In this document: positions 10,452-23,166 of the stretch, piece after piece
Layout: each line of letters starts with the position of its first letter
Position numbering within the stretch: position 1 is the stretch's first letter
Origin: Ananas comosus
Lineage: Eukaryota > Streptophyta > Magnoliopsida > Poales > Bromeliaceae
Length of the DNA: 64,000 nucleotides
Assembly (NCBI RefSeq): GCF_001540865.1
Contig: NC_033621.1
Location: forward strand, 19,939,787-20,003,786
Reading direction: 5' to 3'
Position numbers and translations under genes: made by a program
Notes under the pieces: model-generated
Database searches by the model: none
Told to the model about the DNA's origin: nothing
What the model saw: only the letters and a program-made list of their open reading frames with translations

Positions 10452-12950
10452 TTCTCCCCTCCTAAAGCGAGTTCTCGCGGCCGAACTGCGGGTTACCACA
10501 TCGTAACCATCCAGAGAGGATAGAAACACCTCTAACAGCGTTAACAAGTGCAGTACCCAAACCGGTCTCAAACAATGTCGGCATTGCTCTACGGCAAACA
10601 CTCAATGATCCAAGTGTCGCCAGGACTGCATTAACTCAAGTCAAAATTACACGAAGGTTTCACCTTAATCCGTGTTTGAACACAAGTCCGTTCAGTTTTC
10701 CGGCGTTCACCCACTCGCACAAGTGTTTCCAAAAGTTGAATTCGAATCCTCACCTTTCTCGTCCAAGTCGAAGGGTAAAGCCGTTGCTCTGCTTTAATTA
10801 CCTCGTAGAATGATGCGATTTTCATCCAATACTCAAGGGTAGAGTTCACGAATGTCTGTCTCAAAGCACAGCGTCCGCGGGGTGGGTTAAATTCCATTAC
10901 TCATACTATCAAAACTCACGATCGGGACGTGCCTCATGAGACTGATATCACTCACCAAGGAGAGGTGATGCGACATCCACTCATCGGCTTATATTCCATT
11001 GATGATCCTTCAATCCAAGATCAAGTCTTCTCTCGAGATGGCACAACTGAGTGCAATTCAATCCAAGGTTAAGTATGGCGTATCCCTTTCGACTTGTTGC
11101 CGTTTGCAACGTCCATCCATCCGTTTAATCTTGCTTGGCACGAACGGTTCTAACCTAACATCCAAGGTAGCCAACCTTCCAATAGTCACAGAACCGACAA
11201 ATTGTTCAACTCGCTCACCAAGGAGATCACTTAATTCCTCAATCGGCACGGCACTACGATGCCTCCACATCAATCTCAAACTCATCACTCGGGAGTACCC
11301 TCAAATCCTTTGCAATACATGGTCAGGGACTAAAGCTCAGATTCTTCATCATCCCACTAAGATCATCATCTTAGTCTCAATTCAAGTCCAAGTAAACTCT
11401 TCGCAAGCCTAAGCCAAGGGCTTAGCTTCAATAGAATGTCTCATACATTAATCATTCAGTTGCCTCAGAAGAATCATTCAAAATTCTCATCCTCAAAACT
11501 TTCCTTAGCATCGAATGCTCCAGGTGTCCATAGCCACTGAGCTCAACTCAAGTGATAGAGAGGGCTCCATCCACAGTACAAATATAACTCTCTATCAACG
11601 TCACTATGAGGTGACCATCCGCCCAAGACGTCAACCCAAACGATTCCTTCAAGCAGTTTCCATTCTCAAGATCTTGATTCCTGGTGCTTAACCGGACAAG
11701 GAAAATAGCATCCGGGTATTTTTCCTTTTCGAGTTTCCTACCACTCGGTCCAACAGTGAGGGTTTCACTCCTCGATCACGTCAATCTGCCTCTGCAGTCG
11801 ATTCTCGCAAATCTTCATCGAAATACTCACGGCCATCCGCGACCGGTTGCACAAATCAATCCAAAGGCTTGGAATTGTCATTCCACAAGTCCTTAACACT
11901 GGTGGAGTACCACAGGCTCAAGCAATATCACAATAATTCTCGTGATGTTCCAACCCAGCATCAACATCCGTTTGAGGTACAGCCTCAAACTCCAATACAA
12001 AGCGGTACTACTCAGATTGCCTCACAATCTTATCGAGTACACCGACAACACAAGGCCAATTGAAGGATCAATGAGCCTCAACGACTACCCAAACACTCAA
12101 CCGTGGTTCAGTTTAGACCACGATAGTCGACACACAGTCGAAACAACCTATCCGGTCCCACATCAAGTGAGGGTGCTTCTCCACGAAGCAAAACACCCAG
12201 TATCAAAACCTCTCCGACAACTGGGCTCACGATTCGTGACTGAGACGGGAAAACAACGACCACTCCCAAGACATCCTCTATTACGAGGATTCTCAATCAA
12301 CAGATACTAACGGCCAACTAGGCCCCAAGTCCTCCCAAATTACCTGATTTAGGTAAGGGGACAGTCATCGCAATCAACGGAACTAAATCCTCAAATCACA
12401 CTATTTCGGGCTCAAAATCCTCAAGGCGAGTCAAGTTAGCTCGCAATCCGAGGGTACCAGGTACCCACAACAACTCCACACCAAGGAAGGCCAATCTATT
12501 TGTTGGCACACAGAACCATCTCACGGGGTAGGGCGTTCGAAACGACACACCCGATCAACCGATCAACCACACGCGCCAAAAGGCTCAACGCTAACAAATC
12601 CTCGGGTTGGGTAACTACACACTCAGTGTGTCCTCGATCTCACGATCCAACACGTGGCTTCCCACGCTCCAGGGTCTAGGCTCGGACTACCATCCTGACC
12701 AAACTCTGCCCTACTCGAAGGTACCGGGCCGCTGTCACACACAGCTGACTGTGCATGCCCAAAGGGCCCAGGCTCTACAGTTCACAATAGTCTAGGCACG
12801 GATCGTCCCCAAGCACCATCCGGCAAACAGCCGATCAAGGGATGCAATTAATGCAATCATCGTGAGATCCAAAAGTATAGCAAACACGCTACCCCCAAAC
12901 TCGCAATCAATCGTCTAGCTCGAGAGGAGCTACCCAATTTCGCAAACAAC
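10452..12950 (-). mobile_element. gypsy internal region without pol
   Basis: In element orientation this stretch lies between gag/protease remnants and the polypurine tract (about 10452-10468, GGAGGGGAGAA on the minus strand), where about 3.5 kb of pol should be. No RT, RNase H or integrase domain is readable. A short minus-strand string RLCVDYR near 12115-12135 recalls the RT motif of this family but has no supporting neighbours. The part 10452-12330 recurs in inverted orientation at about 14824-16620. Most likely non-coding replacement or deletion-derived sequence of a non-autonomous element. Confidence 0.6.
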
Positions 12951-12953
12951 GAG

Positions 12954-14542
12954 CTAACGGGATGCCATGCAACTCGGCAAATAGCCGATCAGAGTATGGA
13001 TGCAATGCACCAACCATAAACAATGCACAACTCGAATGCCACAAACGAAACTAATACCTGTAGCCACAAACTCGGCTACTGCCGTCTCCTCAGTCTGGGC
13101 CGCATACATGTGCCCGATCAGGACCTGTCGTGACCCCTCCGTCTGTCTCTGGACAGGTGGCCTCCCGGTGTGAAAGTAAGCAGAAGGCGTCCCCTGGCTG
13201 GAACCCGGTAAAGTTGGTGCTGATGCTGAACCCCTCGGACAGTCTGACTGGAAGTGACCCTCCTGGCCACACGAGTAGCACCTGCCCTGCCTCTGTGAGC
13301 ACTGCCGTGGGTAATGACGACCACCGCAGATCACGCAGCTCCGAGTCTGGCGACGCTCAGATCCTCCGCGCTGTGCTGATGGGTCACGTCGCACGACTGG
13401 CTCCAGTTCCTGGAATGTCTCGGCGGTCTCCCAGAGTGCGTCTGACTCGCACCCTCAGCCGCGGGCCTCTTGCCTTTTCCTTTGTTCGAGCCTTCTCGAC
13501 GCTCCTGCAAGTCTGCCGTGCAGCTTTCCACGATGAGAGCGCGGTTCACCACATCTTGGTAAGTCCGAAGGTTGGAAGGTTGCACCAACCGAAAGATCGA
13601 CGGCTGAAGTCCTCGTTCGAAGATGCGAGCCTTATCCTCATCGTCCCGCACAGCAAAGGGCGCATAGTGTAGAAGTCGAGAGAACTCCCTCTCGTACTCG
13701 GCCACAGTCCGATCCCCCTAGCGCATCTCGCGCAGATCCTACTCCATCTTCCTCTTCACGCGGACGAGGAAGTAATGCTCTAATAAGAGCTTCTTGAATC
13801 TCTTCCAAGAAATCGCTGCTAGGTCGGTGTTGGGATTATCCTAGATGCCCACCCACGAACTATAGGCCTCGCCATCCAAGTGGTGAGTGGCGAGCCAAAC
13901 TCTATCTTTCTCCTCCACGAAGATGTCGCGGAATAACTTCTCCATATGCATCAACCACTTCTCGACGATCCAGTGGTCGACTTTCTTTCCATCGAAGATC
14001 CTGGGATCGCACCTCCTGAACTCGTCGAGGCAATCCATGAGCCGCTGCCGCTCCGCTCTTTCAACCATCAAGGGAAAAGTCGCCGCTGCCACAGGCATCT
14101 GAGCTGGTGGTGCTGCCAATACCTCCTCCCGAAGGGCTACCGTAAGTGTCGTCTGTGAAGTGTCGAGTACAGGGGACGACCCCCTGGGCGCAACTGTCTC
14201 CACTGGCGCGGGTAGTACCGAGACCTGAGCCTCCCCGGCAGCTGCCTGCTGTAGAAGAAGGTCCTCCAGGCGCTGCATCCGTACCTCCTGCCGGCGTGCC
14301 GTGTCCACCAGCTGTCGAGTCGTCGCCGCCTGCTATGTTACGAACTCAGCGAGGGCCGCAAGCTGACTCATCAACTCACGGACCTCACCGGATCCGGGGG
14401 TAGCGGATGTCTCCGCTTCCTCAAAAGTCGCCGCATCGTTCGCTCTAACAGACTTAGAGCGTGTAGCCGGCATCAACACTACAACATCATAATAGCGCAA
14501 GTTAACATCACCCACACTATCGGAACCCCGCTCAAATGACAA
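12954..14542 (-). pseudogene. gag: gypsy gag (with protease remnant), frameshifted
   Basis: The minus strand shows pieces of one chromovirus gag. An N-terminal Thr/Ala/Glu-rich stretch (about 14470-14335) is followed by the gag core with a VDHWIVEKWLMHMEKLF block (14308-13841). The C-terminal core MAEYEREFSRLL..VNRALIVE lies in 13705-13331. Two zinc knuckles, CVICGGRHYPRQC and [14 protein letters not shown], are in 13394-12954. The aspartic protease that should follow is degenerate and lacks a readable DTGA motif. Stops and frame changes separate the pieces. Parallel parts of the neighbouring chromovirus gag (32749-33110) align well, confirming identity. Confidence 0.82.
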
Positions 14543-14796
14543 TACCCCAAATCATGCGAAAGTAAAGAAGTGTCCGAATTACTAACTCCCGATGTTACGT
14601 TGTCGGCCGCCAACGTAACCCTCCGCGAAGTTAGAAGCCATACACTTCGATCGAACTCCAACCTTCTTGGAGTTATCAAAGAAACCCAATCATGATACTT
14701 TCGCTCATAAATTAAATAGACCTCGTCTCTCACGAGTCTAATTCCTATAGTCCAACCGGCCTAAGGTTCGCTAGGTCCACTAAGACTCAACCCTAG

Positions 14797-14808
14797 GCTC
14801 TGATACCA
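14797..14808 (-). other. primer-binding site of composite gypsy element
   Basis: GCTCTGATACCA on the plus strand gives TGGTATCAGAGC on the minus strand. It is separated by eight bases from TGTCACGC (14817-14824), the expected end of the 5' LTR. Confidence 0.85.
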
Positions 14809-14823
14809 AATTAATCTGTCACG

Positions 14824-17800
14824 CTGGGAGGACTGGGGCCTATGTGCCGTAGTATCTGTTGATTGGAACCTCTGTAATAGACGGATCTGGAGTGGTCCGT
14901 TGTTTCCCGGTCTCCATCTACGAATCGTGAGCCCAAGTTGTCGGAAGGTAATTGATACTGTGTTTTTGCTTCGTGGAGAAGCACGCCGCACTTGAGTGGG
15001 ACCGGATAGGTTTGTTTCGCACTGTGTGTCGACCTATCGGGTCTAAACTGAACCACGATTGATGTTTGGTCTTTGTGAGGCTCATTGATCCTTCATTGGC
15101 CTTCGTGGTTCGTGTAGCTCGATAAGATTTGTGAGCAATCTGAGCTAGTACCGCCCTGTGTAGAGTTGAAGCTTTACCTCAATGAACGGATGTTGAGCTG
15201 GTTGAAACATCACCCGAAATAGTGTGATTATTGCTTGAGACTTGTGGTACTCCACCAGGATAAGGACTTGTGGAATGTATAAGTCCAAAGCCCTTGATTG
15301 AGTGCAACCGGTCGCGGATGGCCGGAATATTTCGATGAAAGATCTGCGAGAACGACTGCAGAGAAGCAGATTGACGTGATCGAGGAGTGAAACCCTTTCA
15401 CTGATTGAACGAGTGAGGAAACCTCGAAAGAAAAAATACCGGATGCATTTTCGCCATTGCCGGTTAAGCACCAGAATCAAATCTCGAGAATGGAAACTCT
15501 TGAAAGAACGGTTGGGTTGAAACAGTCTTGGGAGGATGGTCACCATAGACTTGCATAGAGAGTATATTTGTACTGGGATGTAGCCCTCTCTATCAACTGG
15601 AAGTGAGCTCAGTGGCTAATGGACACTAAGCATCGACTGCTAAGGAATTTTTGTAGGATGAGAATTTAATGATTCTTCGAGTGCAAACTGACTGAGTTAA
15701 TTAATGAGACATTCTATTGAAGCCCTCCCACCTTGCTGAGCTTGCGAAAATTACTTGGACGAATTGAGACAACGAATATATGCTTAGTGGGATGATGAAA
15801 ATCTAGCTTTAGTCCCTACACAATGTATTGCAAAGGATTTAGAGTACTGCCGATGATGTTTGAGATGATTGTCAGCATCGAGTGCCTTGCCAGATGACGA
15901 ATTAAGTGACTCCTTGGGAGCGAGTGAACATTGGTCGGTTCTTACTATTGAATTGCTACCTTGGATTATGGTTAGAAATCTGTCTGCCAAGCAAGATTAA
16001 ACGATGATGACGTGCATAACGGCAACAGGTCGAAGTGGGTACCCAACCTTAGACTTAGGATGAATTGCACCAGTTTGCATCTCGAGATGAAAACTTGATC
16101 TGATTTGAAGGATCATCAATGAATATAAGCAGATGAATGGATTCGCATCACCTCCTCTTGGAGTGGATGATCAGATGAGCACACCGATGGAGCTTTGCAC
16201 ACTAGATAGTAAATGAATTATAGCCACCCCCCCTTACGTCTTGCTTGGATCAGTACTATTGAATCTACCCTTGAGGGTATTTGGATTAAATCGCATATTC
16301 TAGAGGAATTAAAAGCAAGCAAGGCTTTACCTCAGACTTGACGAGAAAGTGAGGATTGAATTCAGCTTTTGGAAACACTTGTTGATGAGAACCGACTGAA
16401 GGAACTGTGGTCAACACGGATAAAGTGACCTTCGTGGAAGTTGACTGAGTTATGCCAAAGTCCTGCACACCTGGATCTTGATGTTTTGCCGCAGAGCAAA
16501 TCCGACATGTTTGAGACCTTATGTGGTCCTGACTGTACCGAGGAGTTTCTTCCATCCTCCTCTGGATGGTTTAGATGTGTAACCCAGCAGTTCAGGACTC
16601 AAAACTCCTTTAGAGGGGAGGATTTAAAACGACCGTTGCAAATTGAGAGTTTCGAGTTCGAGGCTGTGTGCTAGTATCCAGATTTCTGTGGTTCTGAACA
16701 GTTTCCGGGCCTATGGCTCGCATCACGAGAAGTAGTTTAAAGCCGAGCACACGAAAACCCGAAAAAATACGGATTCTTTGGTTTAGCTCTCGTGTTTCCT
16801 TCAGAGGGCTTGTACGCGTACGGGATGAATGCAGTACGCGTAAGCAGCCATCGACTTTGGCCGCTCTCAGCCAACGCCGAGCTCGGCTGGCGTTTTCGCA
16901 GAGGGTACGCGTTACGCGTGCCCGTGTACCGTACGCAGGTAATTCGACATTTGAACTGCAGGTTTTGCAACAAGTGGCTTCTCATAAGTTCCCACGCCCC
17001 ACGGTTGCTTCGTCCCTGAGGCTGGGTAACAGGGAGAGCAAGTAAGGAGCTCTCTTTCCCCTCTTTGCTTCCTTTGATTTATGTGGGTTTTGATGATAAA
17101 CTCTCCTTTTGCTCTCTTATTTTGCTTTGTGGCTTTTCAATCCATGGGAAAGCTGGCTTCGGCGTTTGGAGCGTTGTGGAGGTAGAGTCAACCCTAGCTG
17201 ATTCTAGGGTGGGTTGAGCTTTCTCTGAGTTGTTTGCTATACTAAGTCCCCTTTTATCAGATGTTGTATACAAACCCTAGAAATGGATATAGGGTTTGTT
17301 TTGGGGAATTTTGATTAAAGCCTTTGAGCCCAGATCTATAAAATCTTTTCTAGAGTTTGTGTTTGAAGGATCTAGCTCAGTTGGAGCTTGGAAGGATTTT
17401 CTTCTCTTAAAGGGAGATTTAGCCCTTTTGCCTCTGAGGTTAATGTTAAAACACTATGTATTTTCGAACCGTGTACCTTCGCTCAGTACTTTAAGGTATT
17501 TGAAGACTCCTGGACAACATCCGTTCGATCAAAACTAGGACCTCCGAGCGGTTCGTGGGTTTGGCCTAGCCACATAATAAAAATCTATTGTTGATGAAAT
17601 TTTAAGTAGTAAAAGAATAAAGAGCATGCATATTCAGTTCGATGCATTATTTGTGAATTAGAAGCTTAAAATACATTTATATACAATCAAATTACCTCTA
17701 TATGGTAGAGAGTGTTACATGTTGGGCAGGGGCCTATGGTTAGCAATCTTATTGGATTAAGAATCCTGTTGCATATGTGTTTATGCACATAGATTTACAC

Positions 17801-19300
17801 TCCCTTGACTAGAAAAGCATACGTGCCCATGGTTGGACATATCGAACCTAAAGTGACATAGGTAGAGTAACAAATGGCTAACTAATCGAATCAAGCGCAT
17901 TAGCTTGGACATAAAGATGTACTTAGCAAGCTCAATCATAAAGCGCCGCATCATACTCATGATGATATGTAAATTTCGGCACTTTGCAATGTTATTATTA
18001 TGAGAAATATCAATGGATAGTTGCATTGAAAGAACATATAGTGGCAATAGAGAACACGCTAGAGAGCATCTGTATTAATCTATATTATTGAAGAAATATA
18101 GTAACTGCATAATAAGACTTAGAAGGGAAATGTGCTTAGATATAGTCAATGTTAAAAATGCAAAAGAGCACAAACAATAGTGAATTCGAACTTCACCTGA
18201 AGATTGGACGAGTAAACTAAGGTCATTGACATTCGAAATTATGAACGTTAGAAACCTTCACCATTGAGACATAGCTAACTAACTTTGTTTGCTATGACGT
18301 ACCAATTGTTAGAGACATGAGGATGGGTACTGTGAAGGTTTGACGCATGCATGCTTGCCATTTCGTGCTCATTCGCACATGCTGTACGGCCTCCACAAGC
18401 CTCACTCCGGGTTAGCGCTGCGCAAAGACATATGCTCGCTCCCGTGCGGTAATCGAAAGCCTACGGTCAGGTGGGACAGACACATTCCAAGCAGCAATGT
18501 TGGCACCACAGACTTAGCGGCACAAGCCGGACTTACACCCGTCGTAGACCGAAATGAGAATGAACCAACAATATAAACAACAATGATAATATCACTACTA
18601 GACAGGTCATAGAGTTGGATCCGTAACATGCTACGTGCATAGGTCGGAACATGAGATCATTAGGATATCTTGACGTATGCTGATGCATGTAGTGTAACTT
18701 GGTTGCCAGATATAACCATACTAGAATTATTGTTTTTGAGACATATGTACATACATTCATAGTATTACACGTTGCAATTCATAAGCCATCATTGTTAAGT
18801 ATGGCATACTGTTCATGTAGAGTAGATGACTTCATGTTGACATCCTACATACTTATGGCAGAGTAGATAGTCGCATCTTATATGTTCATTTAACCCGCAG
18901 TAAATCTAATTAACTTTATCTGCCTCTTTGGCCTAATGGCAGTTGATGCAAGGTCATAATGCCCACTGGAACTATAAAATTATAATTCTCGATGCCCCCT
19001 TTATGTTCCTTCAGAGCTCTCCACTCGGAGGGCTCGGATCCTGCGAAAGGTTTCGCACTCGACTAGTACGATGGCGATATGGCGTTAGGGTCTAACCTCT
19101 CTTTTGTTTTCGCGTGGAAGTTGTGAATTTTGTACCCTGTTATATAGACCACCCTACTTTTGTATCTGCAGACTTTGATGTATATTCTTTATGTCTAGTG
19201 GTTTATGAGTTCCTTTCTCTTCTCTTCTATTTCCGCTTGTTGATAAAGAACTTAGCTGGCACTTGCTCGAATCGTTAGTTATGTTTATTATCTTTCATAT
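14824..19300 (+). mobile_element. inverted same-family gypsy segment (internal + LTR)
   Basis: From about 14826 to 16620 the sequence is the diverged reverse complement of 12330-10452. An example is GTAGTATCTGTTGATTG here against CAATCAACAGATACTAAC there; the block around the CTTCGTGGAGAAGCA string also matches. It then passes a purine-rich tract (about 16610-16625) and continues as a plus-oriented LTR matching the reverse complement of 10451 down to about 6800. The true end of that LTR is missing. No TSD is visible at the junctions near 14824 and 19300. It could be a nested inverted copy trimmed at both sides or a product of template switching or self-integration. Confidence 0.7.
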
Positions 19301-19304
19301 CAAC

Positions 19305-19720
19305 TTTGTTGATGACCCTATACTGTGCAGGCATACTGCGGGTCTTGGGCACGCACAGTCGGCCAGGCCCGAGGCTTACCGTGGTACATTACCATCAATG
19401 TACCGTACAAGACCATCCTTGTACGCCGTACATAGACCTGCGAAAAGCAAAACCGAGGCTTCGGTTTGCGAGTTCTCGCTCTATATCCGAACAAGCACAA
19501 CCTTGTATCCGTACAAGCCCGCCAGACAGCCAATCCGAGAGCTGACCAAAATCCAAAATTTTTGGGTTTTGGGCCAAGCGCTTCGTACCAACCACACCCT
19601 CGGACAATTGTGCCATTAGTCGGAACCGGCAGTCAACCGACCTACCAGAAAATCTGAAAAAACTCATAACACAAGCCATACACTCGAACCTCGCAAATTG
19701 CAAAGGTCCAGTGCGTTACA
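19305..19720 (-). repeat. right end of the 5' LTR of the gypsy element
   Basis: These roughly 400 bases align in minus orientation with the end of the LTR at 28690-29054, including CTCGAACCTCG.AA.TTGCAAAGGTCCAGTG.GTTACA. They contain decayed versions of the GTACCGGTAC motif (for example TGTACCGTACAAG near 19400). The left junction is approximate. Confidence 0.75.
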
Positions 19721-21799
19721 TTATGGCTACTGTGGGCAGTGCATATGTGTGTGTGGTGACCTCTGGACTGATTGTCCAAGGTCCGATAGCTTTTGCGGAA
19801 ATCGAATAGTGATTTCAGTTGGTTTTTCGGCAAAATTCGCCGGCGAAATGCGATTTCGGTTCGTATTTCTTCTGACGTTGTTTGTTTGCACTGAGAGTTG
19901 TTGCTGAGCCTTGTCGGCTGGTCACCATTGTCATATCGTGGGTTCAGAGATGACGGGTGAGCGACGGTGGGTTCCGGTGTCGAAATAAACACTTCTGGGA
20001 ACCCGGATCCGAACAATTATCCGACGATAATTGTTTGTGTGTGTGTTACCTTGTGTTTGCTGCCAAGACATCCAAATCGATGTGTTTTGTGGCAGCAGGT
20101 GACTCGTGGTGCGAGTCGGTGAGTTTCGGGACATTAGTAGGTCCCGACGGCGTCCCGGTGTGATTTTCGGGACTTCCGGCGAGTTACGATAATCGATTTT
20201 GGGGAAACCGATTTCGGAGATTTGTGTGGGGTTTGTGAGTCATTTATTTTGGGTTTGTGGGTTGGATACTAACCCGGTGGATCTTCGTAGGTTCGGTTGA
20301 CTTGTGCGCACCCAGTTTTCCTACGTAATAAGTAACAGGTAGGTGCTTCGAGCTGGTAGTCGGTGAGATCGTTTCACCTTCCTCTGTTCTTCTATTTCAG
20401 CATTGTAGTCTCTACATGTTAGTTGTTTGGTTATCGTTCGTTTATCTATACCCTTATTGATTGCATGTTGTTAGTTGTTGACAGACATGTAGAGCAGGCT
20501 TGCATATATATTGTATTTCTGTGGACCTTGGGTCCAGGCAACACATCGACTCCTTTGTCGTGTGTTTCGATCTGGTTGATCGTGGTTCGGCGTTGTATGC
20601 CCTTGTATCTGGCTTCGGCCAAGGCACCAGCTTCAGCCGGCTTTCGTATTGAGCATATCAGCATTACTTAGTCACAGCACTTGGGGGTATTCATGACACC
20701 AGGTCGGTTTGGCTACCGACCGGAGGTGTACTTATCCGGATAGGTCATCCAGTGGGCGGATAAATCAGGTCGATGCAGATTTGTGACAGGCAACACTTGA
20801 GGTCTGCGGACCAATATAGCAGGCACCATATTGGGTACAGTTTTGATTGGTTACCTTGAGGCATACTCGGCATTATTTTCTATACAGTAGTATTCTTTAT
20901 TACTTGCTTCTTATCATATCTGCTATAGCTACTGCAATTCTCTTTTGTATCATAGCACTTGTACTTTGTTTACCTACCCCCTTTAGTTTTCGGTGATTAC
21001 GGCTTGCCTTCATGGCTCTGTCGTACTCACTGGAAAACCTTGATTGCGGTTTCTCACCCCCCCATTTTCCCAGGTGGTTCGAGCAAGGAGTTGACATTTG
21101 GTGCGACAGGAGGACGTTCTAGCTAGACTGTAGTAGCGACCGTCACCCGGATTACTTTTATTTTCGCTTCTAGTAAATTAAATAAACAAATGGTCCGGTT
21201 AGATGATTACTATTGATGTTTGAATATTTGTGAACTGTTTGAGTTGGTTTTCCTGTTATGCACGCAAACAAAATTTGTTGATCGTGTGGCTTTGGACTTA
21301 CATATTTATACATCATGATTTTCTACCCCTTGAGGTAGTCGGTTTTCAAAATAGAGTTTTTGAGTGGGAAACAGTTTTAAAAAGATTTTCGAATGATTTT
21401 TATCAATGATTGGATAGAGTTTAAAAATAAAGCTTTCGGATACGGAGCACTTTTAAATAGAATGATTATTGTACTGTGTATCGCATCATCCAGCACCTAA
21501 GGAGTGTTTAGAGACATGCATCATCTCTAAGGATCGTTAGCTGTATGTAAATGCATCGCATATATTGGTTGTTGATTGGTGAATGTAAATTGTGGTTGAG
21601 ATCCTGATGTAGCTGTTGGTACGCCGTGCAAGTACAAAGAAGGCTCTGTCCAAGTGGACAGAGGAACTTTGTACTTGTGGCGGGTCTGTACGTCACTTGG
21701 GCCAGGAAAAAAAAAAGTACGTTTTCCGCAACTCTGATTTCAAAATTGGTATTCATTGATAAAAGGCTTTTAAAATCGGCCCCGGGGCATGACAATAGG

Positions 21800-23023
21800 T
21801 ACTTGCGCACACTCAAATCATATGTTCGTAATAAGGCTCGTCCAGAAGGATCCATAGCATAAGGAATAATTGCACAAGAATGTGTAACTTTTTGTTCCAA
21901 ATACCTGCATGATGTTGAAACACAATTGAATCGCATCGGAAGAAACTATGAGGGTGATCTAACACAAAAAAGCTCCAGCTTAGCAATTTTTTTCCAATGT
22001 GGTCTCCCTTTATGTAATTCCAAAATTGAGCAATTAGCTATCTCGGATTGGAACCGGGCAACTATGTGTGTTCTCAAAAATTGTGCAAAAGTTTCACCTT
22101 ATGTTAGGTAAGGATTTCTATAAACGGTTCTAGACATTACTGGTTTTAACTTTTATATTTTTTTAATATCATCTTAATAATTTAATGCATAGGGAACATA
22201 TTGAAGAGGTTCAAAGCAAGTACGATAGTGATGTAGAGCTGCGGCACGAAGAACAATTTTTTGGTTGGTTTCAAGCTAAAATAGCGGAGATGTTTGATAA
22301 CCAAGATAAAACAGTGTCACAAGAGCTATTACACCTTGCTCGAGGTCCAGATAAACGAGTGAATAAGTATACTGGATATTTAATTAATGGATTCAGATTT
22401 CACACAAAGGAGCATGAAAAATTTTTGAAAACACAAAATAGTGGGGTGTTTGTTCGGGGAGATGATGGCCTAACCAACAAGAAATACTATGGGTTAATTT
22501 TAGATATCATTGAACTCTAATACCAAGGATAAAAAAAAAATGCTTTATTTAAATGTCATTGGTGGGATGTGTACAATTGTGGCCGGGGATATAAGGAGGA
22601 TGAAAATGGGTTTTTCTTAGTTAATGTCGATCGTGAATTGGCCACTAATACAACTGATCCATATATCTTGGCATCACAAGCTCAACAAGTATATTATGCC
22701 AAAGACATAAGAGATCCTAAATGGTTAGTTGTTGTCAAGACACAACCTCGAGACCTTTATGATGTGCCTACAATAGAAAGAAGTGCAAATGATCAAGAAG
22801 AGTCAACATCAACACCAATTCAAGAAAATGAGAACATAGATGATTTCTATAGAATTGATGGTGATAAAGATCACGATGATTTATGTAATTTTGAGTTGGC
22901 TAGAGCTGATGTAGAAGAGATTATATTTGATGTAAGTGAGCTCAATATCAATGTAGAAACAAACGAAGAGGACCTCTTAAATTATAATGATGATGACAAT
23001 GATTCCTTTGCGAATAAAACTTG
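21800..23023 (+). pseudogene. CACTA transposase, C-terminal part (DUF4218/DUF4216)
   Basis: The frame picks up directly after the ATAGG duplication with YLRTLKSYVRNKARPEGSIA, the usual end of the DUF4218 block that follows the YPFER string ending near 6060. After an intron (about 22108-22190), 22185-22520 and 22569-23023 encode the DUF4216-like region (YGLILDIIEL, KCHWWDVYN and QVYYAKDIRDPKWLVVV blocks) and an acidic Asp/Asn-rich tail ending at 23023. In-frame stops occur near 21858 and 22520. The upstream half lies at 3954-6065. Same gene, separated by the inserted LTR and its nested element. Confidence 0.82.
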
Positions 23024-23166
23024 AGACACCTTGCTCTCAGGTAATAATTTATCATTTGTTTGTCTCTTATATTTTTATGTGTATTTGTTGCTAATACTTG
23101 ATTTGCTTGCTTTGAATTCATAATATTTGTTTATTTAAATAATTAATTATCTATTGTTGATAGGCA

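Larger units (their letters stand above)
6704..19720 (-). mobile_element. composite Ty3/gypsy element with inverted insert
   Basis: The unit starts TGTCACGCC (6704) and ends GTGCGTTACA (19720) with TSD TTATG on both sides (6699-6703, 19721-19725), so the original was one integration in minus orientation into the solo LTR. Order on the plus strand: 3' LTR (6704-10451), internal region with decayed gag (10452-14816), first eight bases of the 5' LTR (14817-14824), an inverted same-family segment (about 14824-19300), and the last 400 or so bases of the 5' LTR (about 19305-19720). Pol is essentially absent. The LTRs align with those of the Tekay-type chromovirus at 26368, so I infer a non-autonomous or decayed relative. 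Confidence 0.8.
6144..21794 (+). mobile_element. solo LTR, split by a nested gypsy element
   Basis: The sequence starts TGTAAGCACTGAG at 6144 and ends GGCATGACA at 21794. It is flanked by the 5-bp duplication ATAGG (6139-6143 and 21795-21799). The LTR itself is only 6144-6703 plus 19726-21794 (about 2.63 kb); the rest is a later insertion. Both parts align with the 3.67-kb solo LTR at 51577-55247, except that about 1.0 kb present there (about 52103-53116) is missing here. No internal retrotransposon region is present, so recombination between the two LTRs is the usual explanation. TG...CA ends and the CCCCGGGGCGTGACA-like terminus resemble the Tekay-type LTRs nearby, but the lineage is not proven. 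Confidence 0.85.

Noticed and set aside
12108..12296. RT-like string RLCVDYR on the minus strand in the pol-less gypsy element
   Set aside because: Seven residues match the RT motif but nothing around them does; the inverted copy near 15020 does not preserve it. It may be a remnant or chance.
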